Shown: positions 11,166 through 22,323 of the stretch, piece after piece
Position numbering within the stretch: position 1 is the first letter of the stretch
How the letters are laid out: every line of letters begins with the position of its first letter
Origin: Nemertoderma westbladi
Taxonomy: Eukaryota; Xenacoelomorpha; Nemertodermatida; Nemertodermatidae
Direction: 5' to 3'
Assembly: GCA_032718475.1 (NCBI GenBank)
Contig: JAUCBJ010007657.1
Span: forward strand, 1-61,471
Length of the DNA: 61,471 nucleotides
Translations under genes and position numbers: made by a program
Notes under the pieces: model-generated
Told to the model about the DNA's origin: nothing
Seen by the model: the letters and a program-made list of their open reading frames with translations, nothing else
Database searches by the model: none

Positions 11166-12267
11166 ACTGCATAACCAACCACAACCAGACAGCAGGGGCA
11201 CACACCGACAGCATCCAGACTGGAATCTCTATGTTCAGCACGCCGGAGGTGCGCCGGGCGTAAAATAATTTGCGCCAACCGCCACTAAATTTACGCCTAC
11301 CACAAAAATATGTCCCTAGCACATATAAAATGTGCACCAACAAAGAAAGTTTAAAAATTAATATTAATTACCTTATATCGTACTGAATTGAATTGAATTG
11401 AGTTTATCTTTATAGTAAATAAGATATTTAGTAGATATACCAGTATACATACAGGTATACAAGAGTACAATAATACAAATTGTACACTGCAACAATACAG
11501 CAATAACTAAGTGAGAAATAACAGTTTGCTGTAAGAAAGAGTTTTAACAAATTACTATAAAAATACCAACAATAACCAGTAGGCCTACCGGTATACAAGG
11601 ATACAAATTGCAACAAATTACAGTATACTGTACGTACACTTTAACAATAACAAAGTGAGAAATAACAGTTGTAAGAGTTTTAACAAATTACTAGAAAAAT
11701 ACCAACAATAATAACATGGTAACTGGTTGAGTTTGAATTTATTTGAGTTAATCCGATACATAGCTAGGTATGCCGTATGGACACTTCCCAGATTGAGAGC
11801 CTAGTTGGTCAACAAGCAACAACCTTACTAATTTCTACGCCAGCACTTGCTTATATGCCTCAGCTGCGCCGAGGCATTAGTTGCTGCGCCGGCGCTTGCT
11901 TCTGTGCGCCGGAGATCTCCCTGAAAGTGCCGAGAGATTCCAGTCTGGGACAGCATTCGTGTGTTTATAAAGTGAAAACCGGAGTAAATCCCTGATCTAC
12001 TGCTCTACAGACTCCAGACCAGACTGTAGGCCTATGGTACGTCACGCGGTCAGGTCGGTCTGTCTGTCAGACTGAGGTCTGTAGCACTGTAGGTACTGAA
12101 CTGACTGGCTGAGGTATCCTTAGTGGGCTTCCTGGAAAACACACAACAGAGCAACGGCGCTACAGCACAACACCTCTATAACCAATTGTTAGCCCCGCAT
12201 CGGCGTAACAGGGACACAGGGAGAGCGGAGAGGGAATTACCTGATTACCGAGGTAAATCTTTTCGAC
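11166..12267. other. Upstream region of the CARD/Death gene, no coding gene seen
   Basis: This stretch probably holds the promoter and any 5' noncoding exon of the minus-strand gene at 9576-11165. Local repeats are visible: a TACAATTTGTA-type AT-rich block near 11460-11700 with near-duplicate segments, and a GC-rich patch near 11840-11920 rich in GCGCCGG and CGCCGAGG. An open frame at 11777-11995 lacks any recognised feature. Confidence 0.4.
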
Positions 12268-12432
12268 CTACGCGTAGTTTGTAACTTCCATTCCTGTCAT
12301 TTACCGGTAGGGCCAGACTTACTGCCTTTTTAACAACTACGCGTAGATGTTTTAAAACTACGCGTAGTTATTTTGGAACTACGCGTAGGTATTTTGAAAC
12401 TGCGCGTAGCTACGCGTAGGTGCTACGCGTAG
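12268..12432. promoter_or_regulatory. Array of the palindrome CTACGCGTAG
   Basis: Six perfect copies of the palindromic decamer CTACGCGTAG occur at 12268, 12337, 12358, 12379, 12410 and 12423, plus a one-mismatch copy at 12400. The copies at 12337, 12358, 12379 and 12400 are exactly 21 bp apart, close to two helical turns. Part of this is a 21-bp tandem repeat (AACTACGCGTAG plus nine bases). It lies about 1.1 kb upstream of the CARD/Death gene start. A regulatory role is inference only. Confidence 0.6.
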
Positions 12433-13637
12433 CAGTCCTGATAACAATGATTTTTCATTTCAGGTTTCCCTCAATTAGTTACAGTCCCAATCCCAATAAA
12501 CATTAACTTGGTCATTTTGGCGGCCAAAACGGCCAAATATAAATTGCGACATTCATGAAAGGAACTTCTGAGGCAAGTTGGCTTGTCAATCACAGCCAGT
12601 GAATAGAGGCTGAGTGTAAGTAAAGCCCAGGATGTTGGCAGATAGAAAAAGGCTTCGATTTCCGGACATTCCCTCCCCCCCCCCCCCCCCCCCGGACAGT
12701 CCCGTTCCGTTCGAGTAGGACACTACTGTTTTATATTTCGCACGTTTATTTTTCATTTTGTAAGGTAAACGGACCGCTTGTATCCAGACAAGTTGTACAG
12801 TATCCAATTTCCCTTTCTTAGCTCAGAAATTTATATTTTGCATCCAGATTTTACATTCTGTATCCACGTTTTATTTTTGGATTTCATCAATTCAATTACA
12901 CTGTATTGTTTGCTAATCTTTAAACAATTAATTAGATGACCTATATATTCCATCTGTTTCTCCTGTTCAAAGCAAAATCTAATCATGAATACTTTTTCAC
13001 TGTAACTCGTAACTCAACCAATTGGTCCTTTTTCGAAGAAATCCTACATGGGCATTTTGGAGTTAACCCGCCACTACTGCTTGGCTCACTGGAAGTGTAT
13101 TTAGGTAAAGCTCTATTGTAGGCTGTGGCTCTGTTTAAGCTTAGCTGAGCCAAGACGACAGACATTATGATGGGAACACGAACACACCATATTATCCTCC
13201 CCCTATTCATTTCAATGGTAGCCAGCTTGTCTTTCCCGCACTGGGGGTAGATGCCGACCTCACTAATAATGGGCTGGTCCCACAGGTCACTTTAAGGTAG
13301 GTGGTACAGTAGGTACTACAGTTTACATGTTCAAGGGCGCCAGTCCCTAGTCGCTAGCCCATAGTCTGTACTTTCGTTTATTGTTTTGGTTCCCCAATGA
13401 AAGGATTGAGGTTGTAACTTGAGGACCTAACTAATTATGGGGTACCGGTAACAATGGTTTGTACTGTACCTAGTAATTAATACCTTTGAAATTGACGACT
13501 TTGTTTATTACCCAAGGGGTATAAAATGGTTGGAATTAAATATACAAATGAAATATAAATCCACCGTTTTTAAATGTATGTACAGTAAAATAAAATAAGT
13601 TTACCACTATATTTAAAAATAATTGTAAGTTAATATT
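12433..13637. other. Noncoding region with a poly-C tract
   Basis: No gene is recognisable. A run of 19 C lies at 12675-12693. Half of the dispersed ~50-bp motif (GTTTATTGTTTTGGTT) occurs at about 13376. The lowest 100 bases may be the 3' untranslated end of the minus-strand LINE that begins at 13638. Confidence 0.5.
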
Positions 13638-14466
13638 TTAGACGGTTGTTTGCGATGGAATTCTTGATTGAAGGTGGAAAGCTAAAGCCAAGGCTGTGTT
13701 GTAAGCGGGGATTGCCGGGCAAAGAAGCGCCTGGCAGATATCCGTGGCAGCCTCGCCACAGAGACTGCAAATGCACGAACTGTCTGGTCTCCAACACCGC
13801 ACGGTAGAACAGAGACGATGGTGGAAACCGTTTGAGATGTATTGCGCTGCAACTCGGCGACGCTGACCCGCTAGGTTGGCCAACGATATCGCAGCAGTTG
13901 AGGGGTGGTCCATGGCAGCCAATATTTTGGTCGTGGAAGCGTACTTGCTTACGCCACTCCAGAGCTTCCAGTAAAATCCTCGTACCTTATGCCGTACCGT
14001 ACGGCGGCAACCGTATGTTGCCGCCGGCAGTATAACTAGTGACCATAGTTTGGTAGCTGTTGCCATGGAGACTATATTTAAATTAACCAGGTAAGCTATT
14101 CGCATGCAAGAAGCTATACCGCGGGATTGGAGGTGCAAGTAGTGATTACTTGGCGTATTAGTGGTGAATAGTACTACCCCAAGGTAGTTAAATTTATTCA
14201 CAAATGGCAGCTGGTGTCCATTAAATGTTAATTTATCATCTCGCGATAAATGCCCCCAGTTTCGGAATTTGACCACCTTTGTTTTAGATAGATTTACTGT
14301 CAGGTCATTGGTCTTACAGTAGTCCGCTAGGTTGTTTAGTGCCGCTTGTACCGTGTCGATTGAAGTTCCGTATATTACAAGGTCGTCAGCGTAGAGCAAC
14401 ACACGTATTCCTATTATGATAGTAAGAGCTGCTGGGAGGTCCGCAATGAAAAGACTGAATAGGAGT
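13638..14466 (-). pseudogene. LINE-A reverse transcriptase, C-terminal part
   Basis: The open frame from about 14402 to 13638 starts with the catalytic LLYADDLVIYG box and continues with an SKTKV and NYLGV pattern of RT palm and thumb. The C-terminal part carries a Cys cluster (CICSLCGEAATDICQALLC) that may be a zinc-binding tail. The N-terminal side is cut by the insertion ending at 14467. Confidence 0.85.
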
Positions 14467-14794
14467 CAGTCTGGTTCCCGGCTTAATTTGACATTATGTC
14501 AAATTTGACATGTGGCATGTCAAATTTGTCACTAATGTCAAAATTGCCATTTCGTTGTTTAAATGATAGTTAAAAGACAGATGTCATGGCAAATACGGGT
14601 AGTTGGTAGTTGATAGTACTTACCCTACTGACTTAATAGTTAAACAAATAGTTAATAGTAGGCCCTACTTTCTTTAGTTGTATTCAGTAAAAATATAATC
14701 AGGCAATGTACGTGTACTGGTGTACGAGCAATCCCTCTGTGAGCAAGTCGAGTTCGATGGAAATGCTACATATGCCTGCCTATCCCATGTGTAG

Positions 14795-14998
14795 CGACCA
14801 GGTAAAACAGAAGCAATTGCAAAATTAACTGCGGAGCAACTGCGAGAAAAATTGATAGATATTTTGTCTAATTGGCAGTCTGATTTCGTAGAATACTCAG
14901 AACTCATTAAATTGTCCAAGAAAAAACAAGAACTAGTCGATTTGTACTTCCAAATCCAACAAAATACCATAGAAGAGGAGCCTGAAACTGATGAATAG
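14795..14998 (+). pseudogene. Coding-like fragment carried by the inverted-repeat element
   Basis: A 67-codon open stretch ends in TAG at 14996-14998. It is preceded by a pyrimidine-rich run ending in TAG, as at a splice acceptor. The peptide is charged and helix-prone (for example KLTAEQLREKLIDILSNW) and ends EEEPETDE. No family is recognised. It could be a terminal exon captured by the element or a chance frame. Confidence 0.3.
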
Positions 14999-15241
14999 TC
15001 TGTTCTGAATTGTATTGATATTGAGTTCCGAAATTGCTTTAGATATAATATAACAATGATTTGAGATCTTTAAATAATTTACAGATTCTTGTTTAATGTT
15101 AAAGATTGAGATTAAAGATTGCGGGTTAGTTATTAAATGTCATTTCCATGATTTCTATGCAACCAGCTTTCAACCTTAACCTATGTTTGGCTCTGTCTCG
15201 CCGCAATATAAAATTTATATAATTGATTAATTGACCCCTCA

Positions 15242-15265
15242 CCCCCCCCCCCCCCCCCCCCCCCC
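15242..15265 (+). repeat. Poly-C tract (24 C)
   Basis: This is an uninterrupted C run inside the 1.44-kb inverted-repeat element. It is paired with the G run at 15412-15447 in inverted orientation. Confidence 0.95.
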
Positions 15266-15411
15266 TTCCATTCGAAATAATAATGCCATATATAATTAAA
15301 CTACGGTAAGCTGAGAATGGTGAACTGAACTGTTATTTATCAAGTTAAATTAGGTTACTATTATTGTTATATTTTGTTATTGTTAGTTACAGTTATTAAA
15401 CTGTTATTTAA

Positions 15412-15419
15412 GGGGGGGC

Positions 15420-15447
<28 letters not shown>
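15412..15447 (+). repeat. Poly-G tract (35 of 36 G)
   Basis: This is a G run broken only by one C at 15419. It could pair with the C tract 146 bp to its left or form quadruplex structure. The exact length in an assembly is unreliable. Confidence 0.9.
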
Positions 15448-15450
<3 letters not shown>

Positions 15451-15550
15451 GGACGCAATAAAATTGCATCCCTCTCCAGGGGAAATTGGACAGAATTAAC
15501 AGTTGATTACTCTCAAAAATTAAACTGTAACCTGTTCTATTGTGTTTAGT

Positions 15551-15597
15551 ATATTGTTTTGGTTAAAATAATGTGGCTTTGTAACCTGCTCCTTTCC
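15551..15597 (-). repeat. Dispersed ~50-bp motif, copy 3
   Basis: On the minus strand it reads GGAAAGGAGCAGGTTAC, a variable middle, then AACCAAAACAATAT. It lies within the inverted-repeat element. Confidence 0.65.
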
Positions 15598-15903
15598 AGA
15601 AGGAATCCGTAATTAAATATCCCATTTTTCATCAGTCATCAGTTGTCCAGTTTAAAATATCAAGGTATAATAATTAAAATTGATGATGTTGGATCAATTA
15701 AACAGATTTAATAATAAACCTTCAACATCAAATCCAGAAATCGTCTTATATATTTATACTACTGGTATAATATTAAATGTCAAATTTGGAATTTTCTCTC
15801 TTCTTTTTCTCTTTTTCCATGTCAAATTTAGCATGAAATGTCAAATTTGAAAAGCAAAATGTCAAATTTGACATAATGTCAAATTAAGCCAGGAACCAGA
15901 CTG

Positions 15904-16361
15904 GGAGTGGTGACAATTTGTCGCCCTGTACGACGCCGACCATCTGCACTATTGGGTCTAGAATGTAAGTGCCGATACATATTCGTAATAAATTTGTGGC
16001 AATTAGTGCCCATATTGCTGTGATAAACATTCGCCTGACGCCAAGTTGACCGAGTTTCTTGCAAAGTATTTCTCTGTTGACCGAGTCAAATGCCTTGGTA
16101 TAGTCCACAAAAACGCAGTACAATTTACCGCCAGGGGTTCCCAACGTGTTAGATATCGCATTATATATAATCTTTATGGCTGTATGGCCATCAATGTGGA
16201 GCGGTTTTTGCGAAAGCCGTATTGTTCCTCCGGAAAGAGTAGGTTTTTCTCCGCCCACGCATAGAGTGTGTTGAATAGAATTGTAGTCTACGTTTTGAGC
16301 AGACATGATAGCAGGGCATACCCCGGTACGAGTCCGCCAGTAGCTTCGACCCTTTACCCTT
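15904..16361 (-). pseudogene. LINE-A reverse transcriptase, core part
   Basis: The frame encodes the fingers and palm of an RT, including a VFVDYTKAFDSVNRE box with its catalytic Asp, followed by VVQGDKLSP. The upstream side ends at the Gypsy insertion and the downstream side at the 5-bp duplication of the inverted-repeat element. Confidence 0.85.
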
Positions 16362-16723
16362 CGCCAGTGGGCGCCGTCATCCGGTAGAACCTGCCTGGTA
16401 AGACTGGTGAAAGACACAAGAGGCTAATATGGTAATATATGGTAATATAGCCGAATACAATGATATAGCAATATCAAACAACAACAAAGCACATCAGTAA
16501 TCATGCGGTACGGTAGGTACGCAGTCAGGCATACAGCACTGACTGCAAGTACTGAAGTACAACACAAGGTACAGTAACCGTACCGGTAACCGGATAGCTG
16601 ACCAGCAGCTGGTAAATGAGGCAGATAGCCAGACCCTTCTGGGCCCGTTAGGTCCAGCCGCTATGGGTTAGGAAGTGTAACTATGGGTTAGGAAGTGCTA
16701 GACGTCCGCAAGGCCGCCTGGCG
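16362..16723 (-). repeat. 3' LTR of the Gypsy element
   Basis: This is a direct copy of 22324-22682. It differs at only a handful of positions plus a short TATGGGTTAGGAAGTG-type duplication near its upper end. Confidence 0.92.
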
Positions 16724-16752
16724 TAGTTTCTTTCTCTCTCTTTTTTTTTAAT
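16724..16752 (-). other. Polypurine tract of the Gypsy element
   Basis: On the minus strand this is a run of A followed by GAGAGAGAAAGAAAC, ending two bases before the 3' LTR. This is where plus-strand DNA priming is expected in LTR retrotransposons. Confidence 0.85.
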
Positions 16753-17194
16753 ACTTTCAGTTTGGAAGTGAAACCGAAAGGGTCCATTCAAGTGTATTTC
16801 ATACTTTCCCTTAGGTCATGGCTATACACCTATGCTACTAAACCTTTACTGTAAAATCAAATGACAACTTACTTGTACAATATAACACAATAATATATGT
16901 CCTAAGATAGGTGTATCATAGTAGAGTCTTATTCATAAGAGTTCTTTACATATGACACAACCACCACCAAATCTACTTATAAAAGCCAATATATGCTAGT
17001 CAGATTCTGGATAAAATAAGCGTATCACTCAAAGAGTTGATTATGTGAAACTCAACGACTTGACCAACATAGTATGCATATGGTTGGCTGTCTCCTAGGA
17101 ACTAGCTAATCGGTATCAGGGAAACCATAATACTGAGGTTTGCGACGAATACGGTTTGGGCGTCCCGCGGGTCCCAGTCCTAAGGCAACGGGGG

Positions 17195-17850
17195 CTAATC
17201 CCTAATGCTTTGGCCACTATCACTACTGTCTTCTGGGCAATGGGTTGTAGGTATTGGGCCAAATTCCACAGGCGGTGCAGAATCTGTCTGGACTGGTGGG
17301 TTCGATGTTAGCGGAAGCGGTTGAGTAGGTGGTGTTGGTGATATTGATATCATCAGGTCTCCAGGCTCTGATCCTACAGGGGCAGGGTCTGGGACTGTTG
17401 GCCTACGTGGTGATATCATGTTATCTTCATCATCTGTGGAGGACGATGTCCTAGCTCGCAAAGACTCCTTGCAATACGGGACCCTATAGCATGCAGATCG
17501 TGGAACGCGGTATGCCTGAGCACGCAACTGTGCCCCAATGAATTTTCGAACACTGGCCCAATCAGAGTCAATAGCTGAGACAATATATCGTGGTCGACTC
17601 TTGAGTTGTGGTGAGTCACTATGGAGATAAACTAAATCACCAACTGAGATATTTGGGTTTGGAGCCATGGTGGCACGTGGTGCTTTAGACTGAGCACTGG
17701 TGTTGCTTCTCAATCAGGGTAGTGTCATGGAGGGGTATTTGTTCTCCACTGAACTGGTCACGCTGGGTGAATATCTCTCGAGCAGAGAGGCCACTTGACC
17801 GAATACGAGCATTAAGGTTTGACAGCCAGGGCAATAGACACAGTGGATTA
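17195..17850 (-). pseudogene. Gypsy integrase C-terminal region, frameshifted
   Basis: The integrase tail is encoded in shifted frames. One short stretch (about 17850-17700) has an RGLSAREI-type pattern; here it reads SSGLSAREIFTQRDQF. The next frame (17713-17195) has ISVGDLVYLHSD and RYIVSAID, typical of the small barrel domain at integrase C termini. The end is Pro/Ser-rich. At least two frameshifts separate it from the frame upstream. Confidence 0.75.
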
Positions 17851-19803
17851 TGGCCCTCCTGTAGGACAGATGCGGAGTAGTTCTGTCTCTAACTCCTGCA
17901 CGGCACGTTCTGCAACAGGATTTTTATTTACATTCTTTGCTCGTCCCAACTCAAGGCGTATATGATGTCGCGTGAGTACGGGGTCATCAGGGAGTGAGCG
18001 GAATCCAGGTTCAGGATCTGTGCGGACTACTGCATGAGGACCACTGAGTGGACAGGATCCAACACAGAGGGACAGCAGAGCATCACGTAACGTTTCCCTG
18101 CACTCATCAGGGATGATGGTGGCAAATGTGAAGGAAGAGACTGTTTCGCGGAGGACAAATACCTTCTGACGATGCCGACGAAAGACATCAGCAGCAAAGG
18201 ATATTCCAATGGTTGCAGGAGGATCCTCAGTGTTTTGGTTAATTATCCGTTTTGGTGCAGATTTAAGAGCAGCACACTGGGTACAGCCAGCGGTGACTGA
18301 TTCAATAGCACGGTCAAGATCTAGAGCAAGAAATGAACGCACCACTATCTGATGTAGTTGGGACTTAGGTGGATGCTGTGACTCAAGGTGCAGGGAGGTG
18401 AGCAATCCAGCGAGGGCATGGCGAGGTACAACGATAAGATCACGTGGGGAAGCCAGGGCTATGGGACGCCTGGCAATGATAAGACCATCCTGTGAGAGTG
18501 TGGCATAATCTAAGTAACACTTTATATCACGGATATGTGTTTCCTTCTTGGAGGGCCGGGTACCCTGACGTAGGTATCCACGTACACGACATAAGTCAGC
18601 ACATTCCTGTTGTATGGCCAACCAGGCAGTGCGGGTAGCATATATAGGCTGACTGGGCATCTTTGGTGCTGAATCAGGTACTGTTGATGATCTGACAATG
18701 GGTTCATCTGCAAGTTCATGGATAAAAAGACATACCTGACAACTATCATCAGTGCAGGGTGGGGCATTTCGGCTTTGGAAGTCGGCCGAGCGATTATTAG
18801 TACCCTGAATATGGGATAGATTGATGTTATGTTGACTGAGAGTAGCTAAGAAGGTGGTTAAGCGGGGACTGGACGAATATGATCCGCGCGATAGCTTGGC
18901 ATATGCTTGAACACAGGGACGACTATCTGTCACAACCTGTGATGGGAGACTGGCCTGTACTATGTACGGGGAAAAATGGTTGACAGCACTGGCAATAGCT
19001 AAAGCTTCTAATTCACAGTGTAACCAATTCCGTTGGTGCTGGCGCACTTTAGCTGAGTAGAATCCTGCTAGGTGGAGTCGAGAGTTACGTTTGGCATATA
19101 AGACAGCGCCAAGTCCAGTAGCACTGGAGGCAGCATCTGTGACGATGAAAAGTTCATCAGATGGATGGGGTATGACAATAGATCGGCATGACTTTAATCC
19201 TGCTTGGGCCCGGCGAAATGCAGTAGTACTCGACTCAGTCCATAGAATAGGGTCACTGGGTTGGCCTACAATCTGTTCATCAAGGGGGGCAATGAGTGTG
19301 GAACACTGTGGAAGCACACGGGAAATGACTTTATACGAACCTACAAAGGATCTGAGGGCGCGCGTGCACTCTGGTGCTGCACATGTGGCTAGGGTAGAAA
19401 TAACATGAGGTGATGCAGAAATGGATCCTTCAGTCCATCGCCAGCCAAGGATGGTTGTGGTTCGAGGGCAAATTATCGTTTTTTGAGGTGATAAACGCAG
19501 GTCACAACGGGCAAGAGCATATAACAATTGTGAGAAGTTTGTAGCTGCATCAGCGATTGTGTTGCCACCACAGTAAATATCATCTGCAATTTTGGAGACA
19601 GTTCCGTTACACAGTAGGTCACCAAGGACACGACACATTAGCTCTTCTAAGGCACTCTCCGATCCAGGCATGCCCATTGCGCAACGCATGTAGACTCGTA
19701 CACCACGGAAAGGGGTTACAACACCACAGTACTTTCTTGAGGCTGGTTGTAGTGGGATTTGATAGAAGGCCGATGTAAGGTCAGATTTTATTATATGTTT
19801 ATA
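17848..19803 (-). pseudogene. Gypsy pol: RT second half, RNase H, integrase
   Basis: The frame stays open from just after the TAA at 19804 to 17848. It contains the RT box KIADDIYCGG, RNase H with a VTDAASSATGLGAVLY block, the zinc-binding start of integrase (His pair, then CTQCAALK) and the catalytic core with ADVFRRHRQK and RTDPEPGF. This order (RT, RNase H, integrase) defines Gypsy rather than Copia. It is in the same frame as the upstream ORF and is separated from it by a single stop codon. Confidence 0.88.
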
Positions 19804-21309
19804 TTAGCCAAGAGACCGGAGTGTTGAGTCAACATTTGGCAGAAGAGAGGGCTGTGGTTTGGTATACTGTGCAATTTGATTAAAGGCTGTTACCAGCCTT
19901 GTGCCTCCATTAGGCTTCGCAACGAGAAATGAAGGGCTCAAATACTCTACATGAACTCCAGCTTTTTCAGGAGTGGCAAACACTCCCAACTCCTCTAGCT
20001 GGTCGAAATGATCCTGTAACTCAATGAGTCGGTTACGACTATACTGGGGTATTCTCCCCTTTTGTTGAGGGGGCAATGTTGGCCCCATATTTACGACTCC
20101 CTCAAAAGGACCTGCTGCACCATTGTATCCTGGATAGTGGTCTGAGAAGACAGCTGAATGTTTGGTGATGACATCTAAGAACATTTGGCGCTCTGGTTCA
20201 GAAAGAATACCATCAGGATCTAGGGAGATACGGGTAAGGGGGTCACTGGTGCTAGAAACAGACTCATGTCGGGTAACCTGTGGGGCAATGCCAGTCATTA
20301 CATCAGCATCAGATGTACCCATCATGGGGGTAGCGAGGCACACATGAGAATTTCGCTTGATTGTAATAGGGGATGTTGTCGTATTATTGATAGAGATGTT
20401 GCCATTTTGGGGAAAGACTAGGCATGGTGGGAACCATGGAGGAATGGCATTATTGCATTGCATATGAGGTGCAATTAACATAGGTGACTCTTGACTGGAC
20501 TCTCCTGGTAGGGACAACTGTAAGTCATCATTTGGACATATAACGACGGATCGTGCTGATGCCCGAAGGAGGGATGAATTGCTCTTAGGGGACCGAGGTA
20601 CTGAGCGAGGCTGAGAGTTAAACTTAACTGTGGAACCATCAGATAGGACAATTGATTGATGGGCAGGGCGGATGCTGATATCATTACTCTCCAGGAATGG
20701 CATTCCACCAATGATGGCAGAACCAAGATTGGGTATAATAAGGCCATTGAATGTAAAGGAGAGAGAACCCCGCGACAACATGAAGGTGGTCTCACCTGTA
20801 ACCTGTAGCATGGAGTATCCATCAGCTAGGGCTGGTATTTGGCGGGAGCTTGGGAAGATGGGGATATCTAATTCCCGAGCAACAGACTCACGGATTAGAT
20901 TAGATTCGGAGCCAGAGTCCAGCAATATTCGGAGGGGGTGATCTCCGAGAACAAGATCAAGTGAAGGTGAGCGAATGACTGATACACGATGCACAAATGG
21001 CTGATTTATGGATTGCAGTGGCCTAGGGTTATCAGTGGTATCCTCGTCAGAGTACTCATCTGACTCTATAAGGTCTATGTTCCGTGTACGAACAAAGTAA
21101 CGGCGATCCTGTTCTGGTAGAAAGGGACAACTTGACAGGAAATGTGCAAAGTCCTTTCGTTTTTCTGCACGACACAATGGGCAGATTTTGCTGGGACGTG
21201 GCCTTGGGAGTCGAGAGTCAGGTCGGGTATCAGATCGGCGACCTGGGTTTGCCTGCCGATGATATGGGTATACCGTTTCACTTCTGAATGTGCGAATATC
21301 TGCAGAGCT
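19804..21309 (-). pseudogene. Gypsy zinc knuckle, protease and RT first half
   Basis: The frame continues from Gag through a CPLCRAEKRKDFAHFLSSC zinc-binding motif, a retropepsin-type protease with LLDSGSESNLI, and the start of RT with LSPSFLVAKPNGGTRLVTAF. It ends in TAA at 19804-19806, in frame with the rest of pol. Upstream, a TGA at 21310-21312 separates it from Gag in the same frame. Both look like single nonsense changes in a Gag-Pol reading frame. Confidence 0.87.
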
Positions 21310-22080
21310 TCAGAGTTCCTCAAGGAGTGGTGTAAGAGTTTGGCCGATTTCCATTTTTATTGAGGCAAGAGTCCGGGATCGTAGCTCTGTCCCATACCGT
21401 TGCTTGACTAGTTGAGGCAGGTCGGGATTGATCAGGTAAAGCCAGTGAAGAACGAGGAAGTTTTCCAGTGTAGGCGAGAGCTCCTCATCAGAATGAGGCA
21501 TTTCGCCATGGTGGGTGATTCCTCCTCCCTGAACCAGGAGATTGTCATCTATAAAGGCTTTGAGCCATTGATATAATGCCTGGGGACGTTCCTCATGTTC
21601 CAGGTGGATTTTTGTGAAGTCCAGGAAATGAGATCCTGACAACTCAAAACCATAGTGATGACGCAATTCCTGCCAAACATAGCTGAGGGATGTGGATGAG
21701 CGCACAATGGAGTTTCGGGCAATTATGGGTGCATAATTGGCAATTTGGCCAAGAAGGAGCTCAAGAGATATTACTTTTTGTGCAGCTGTGCGGCGGCGCC
21801 CTGCAGGGATAGTTTCATTGTCATCCACAAGACCATGGGTAGGATCCGTGGCAGTTTTGCGCAACCAATGTGCGCCATCAATGGTGAACCTGGCGAATTC
21901 AGGATCAAGTGACAAACTGTACAAGAGGTTTTGTCGCCAAGCCTCAAATGAGGTTATTGTTTCTGATTGAGTGAGCGGGTTAAGCCGGGGAGTTTTAAGT
22001 GCCCTGTTTTCGGACATTGGTAACTGGTAGGCCTGCCTACTGCCGAATTCCGGTATCAGGTATGGCAGTATGGTAATCAA
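21310..22080 (-). pseudogene. Gypsy Gag (capsid region)
   Basis: This 256-codon frame has a Gag-like helical pattern with [13 protein letters not shown] early on and later [17 protein letters not shown]. It lies just inside the 5' LTR and primer site and is followed in frame by the zinc knuckle. Gag proteins are poorly conserved, so the call rests mainly on position. It ends in TGA at 21310-21312. Confidence 0.75.
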
Positions 22081-22310
22081 CTGTCAGATTGTATATCAGT
22101 AAATAACCACCTGTGATAATCTGCAGCGTTGGTAAATGTCACTGGCAGACTAGATTACTTTGTAAATAATGGATTAACTGACCTAGGCTAAGTCGCAAGC
22201 TGCAGTACTGCAATACAGCAACACAACGACTTAAAGAACCGTACAGCAGCACCGGTAGCTTGTTAGGCAGTTAGAGTAGTGGAGTAGGCGTGGGAATTCG
22301 AACGAGGGTA

Positions 22311-22323
22311 ACCGCTGCCACCA
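22311..22323 (-). other. Primer binding site matching tRNA-Leu
   Basis: Read on the minus strand, TGGTGGCAGCGGT directly follows the 5' LTR. It is the complement of ACCGCTGCCA plus CCA, the 3' end of a eukaryotic leucine tRNA (AAG type) as I recall it. A further block, GTTCGAATTCCCACGCC, also resembles the complement of that tRNA's T arm, with a few bases inserted between. Confidence 0.75.

Larger units (their letters stand above)
14467..15903. mobile_element. 1.44-kb inverted-repeat DNA element inserted in LINE-A
   Basis: The two ends are inverted copies over about 45 bp, starting CAGTCTGGTTCC and continuing GGCTTAATTTGACATTATG. A 5-bp duplication GGAGT flanks it (14462-14466 and 15904-15908). 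Repeated GTCAAATTTGACAT blocks sit inside each end. There is no transposase, so it is non-autonomous. It contains a C tract (15242-15265), a G tract (15412-15447), a copy of the dispersed ~50-bp motif and a short coding-like stretch at 14795-14998. The superfamily is not clear from the ends. Confidence 0.85.

Noticed and set aside
10507-11268. 253-residue plus-strand ORF
   Set aside because: It lies antisense to the CARD/Death gene and has no domain; it is open because of the composition of the real gene.
11777-11995. 72-residue ORF in a GC-rich patch
   Set aside because: Looks like local repeats of GCGCCGG; no recognisable protein feature.
17416-17619. Small ORFs over the Gypsy integrase tail
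   Set aside because: Shadow frames of the integrase C-terminal region.
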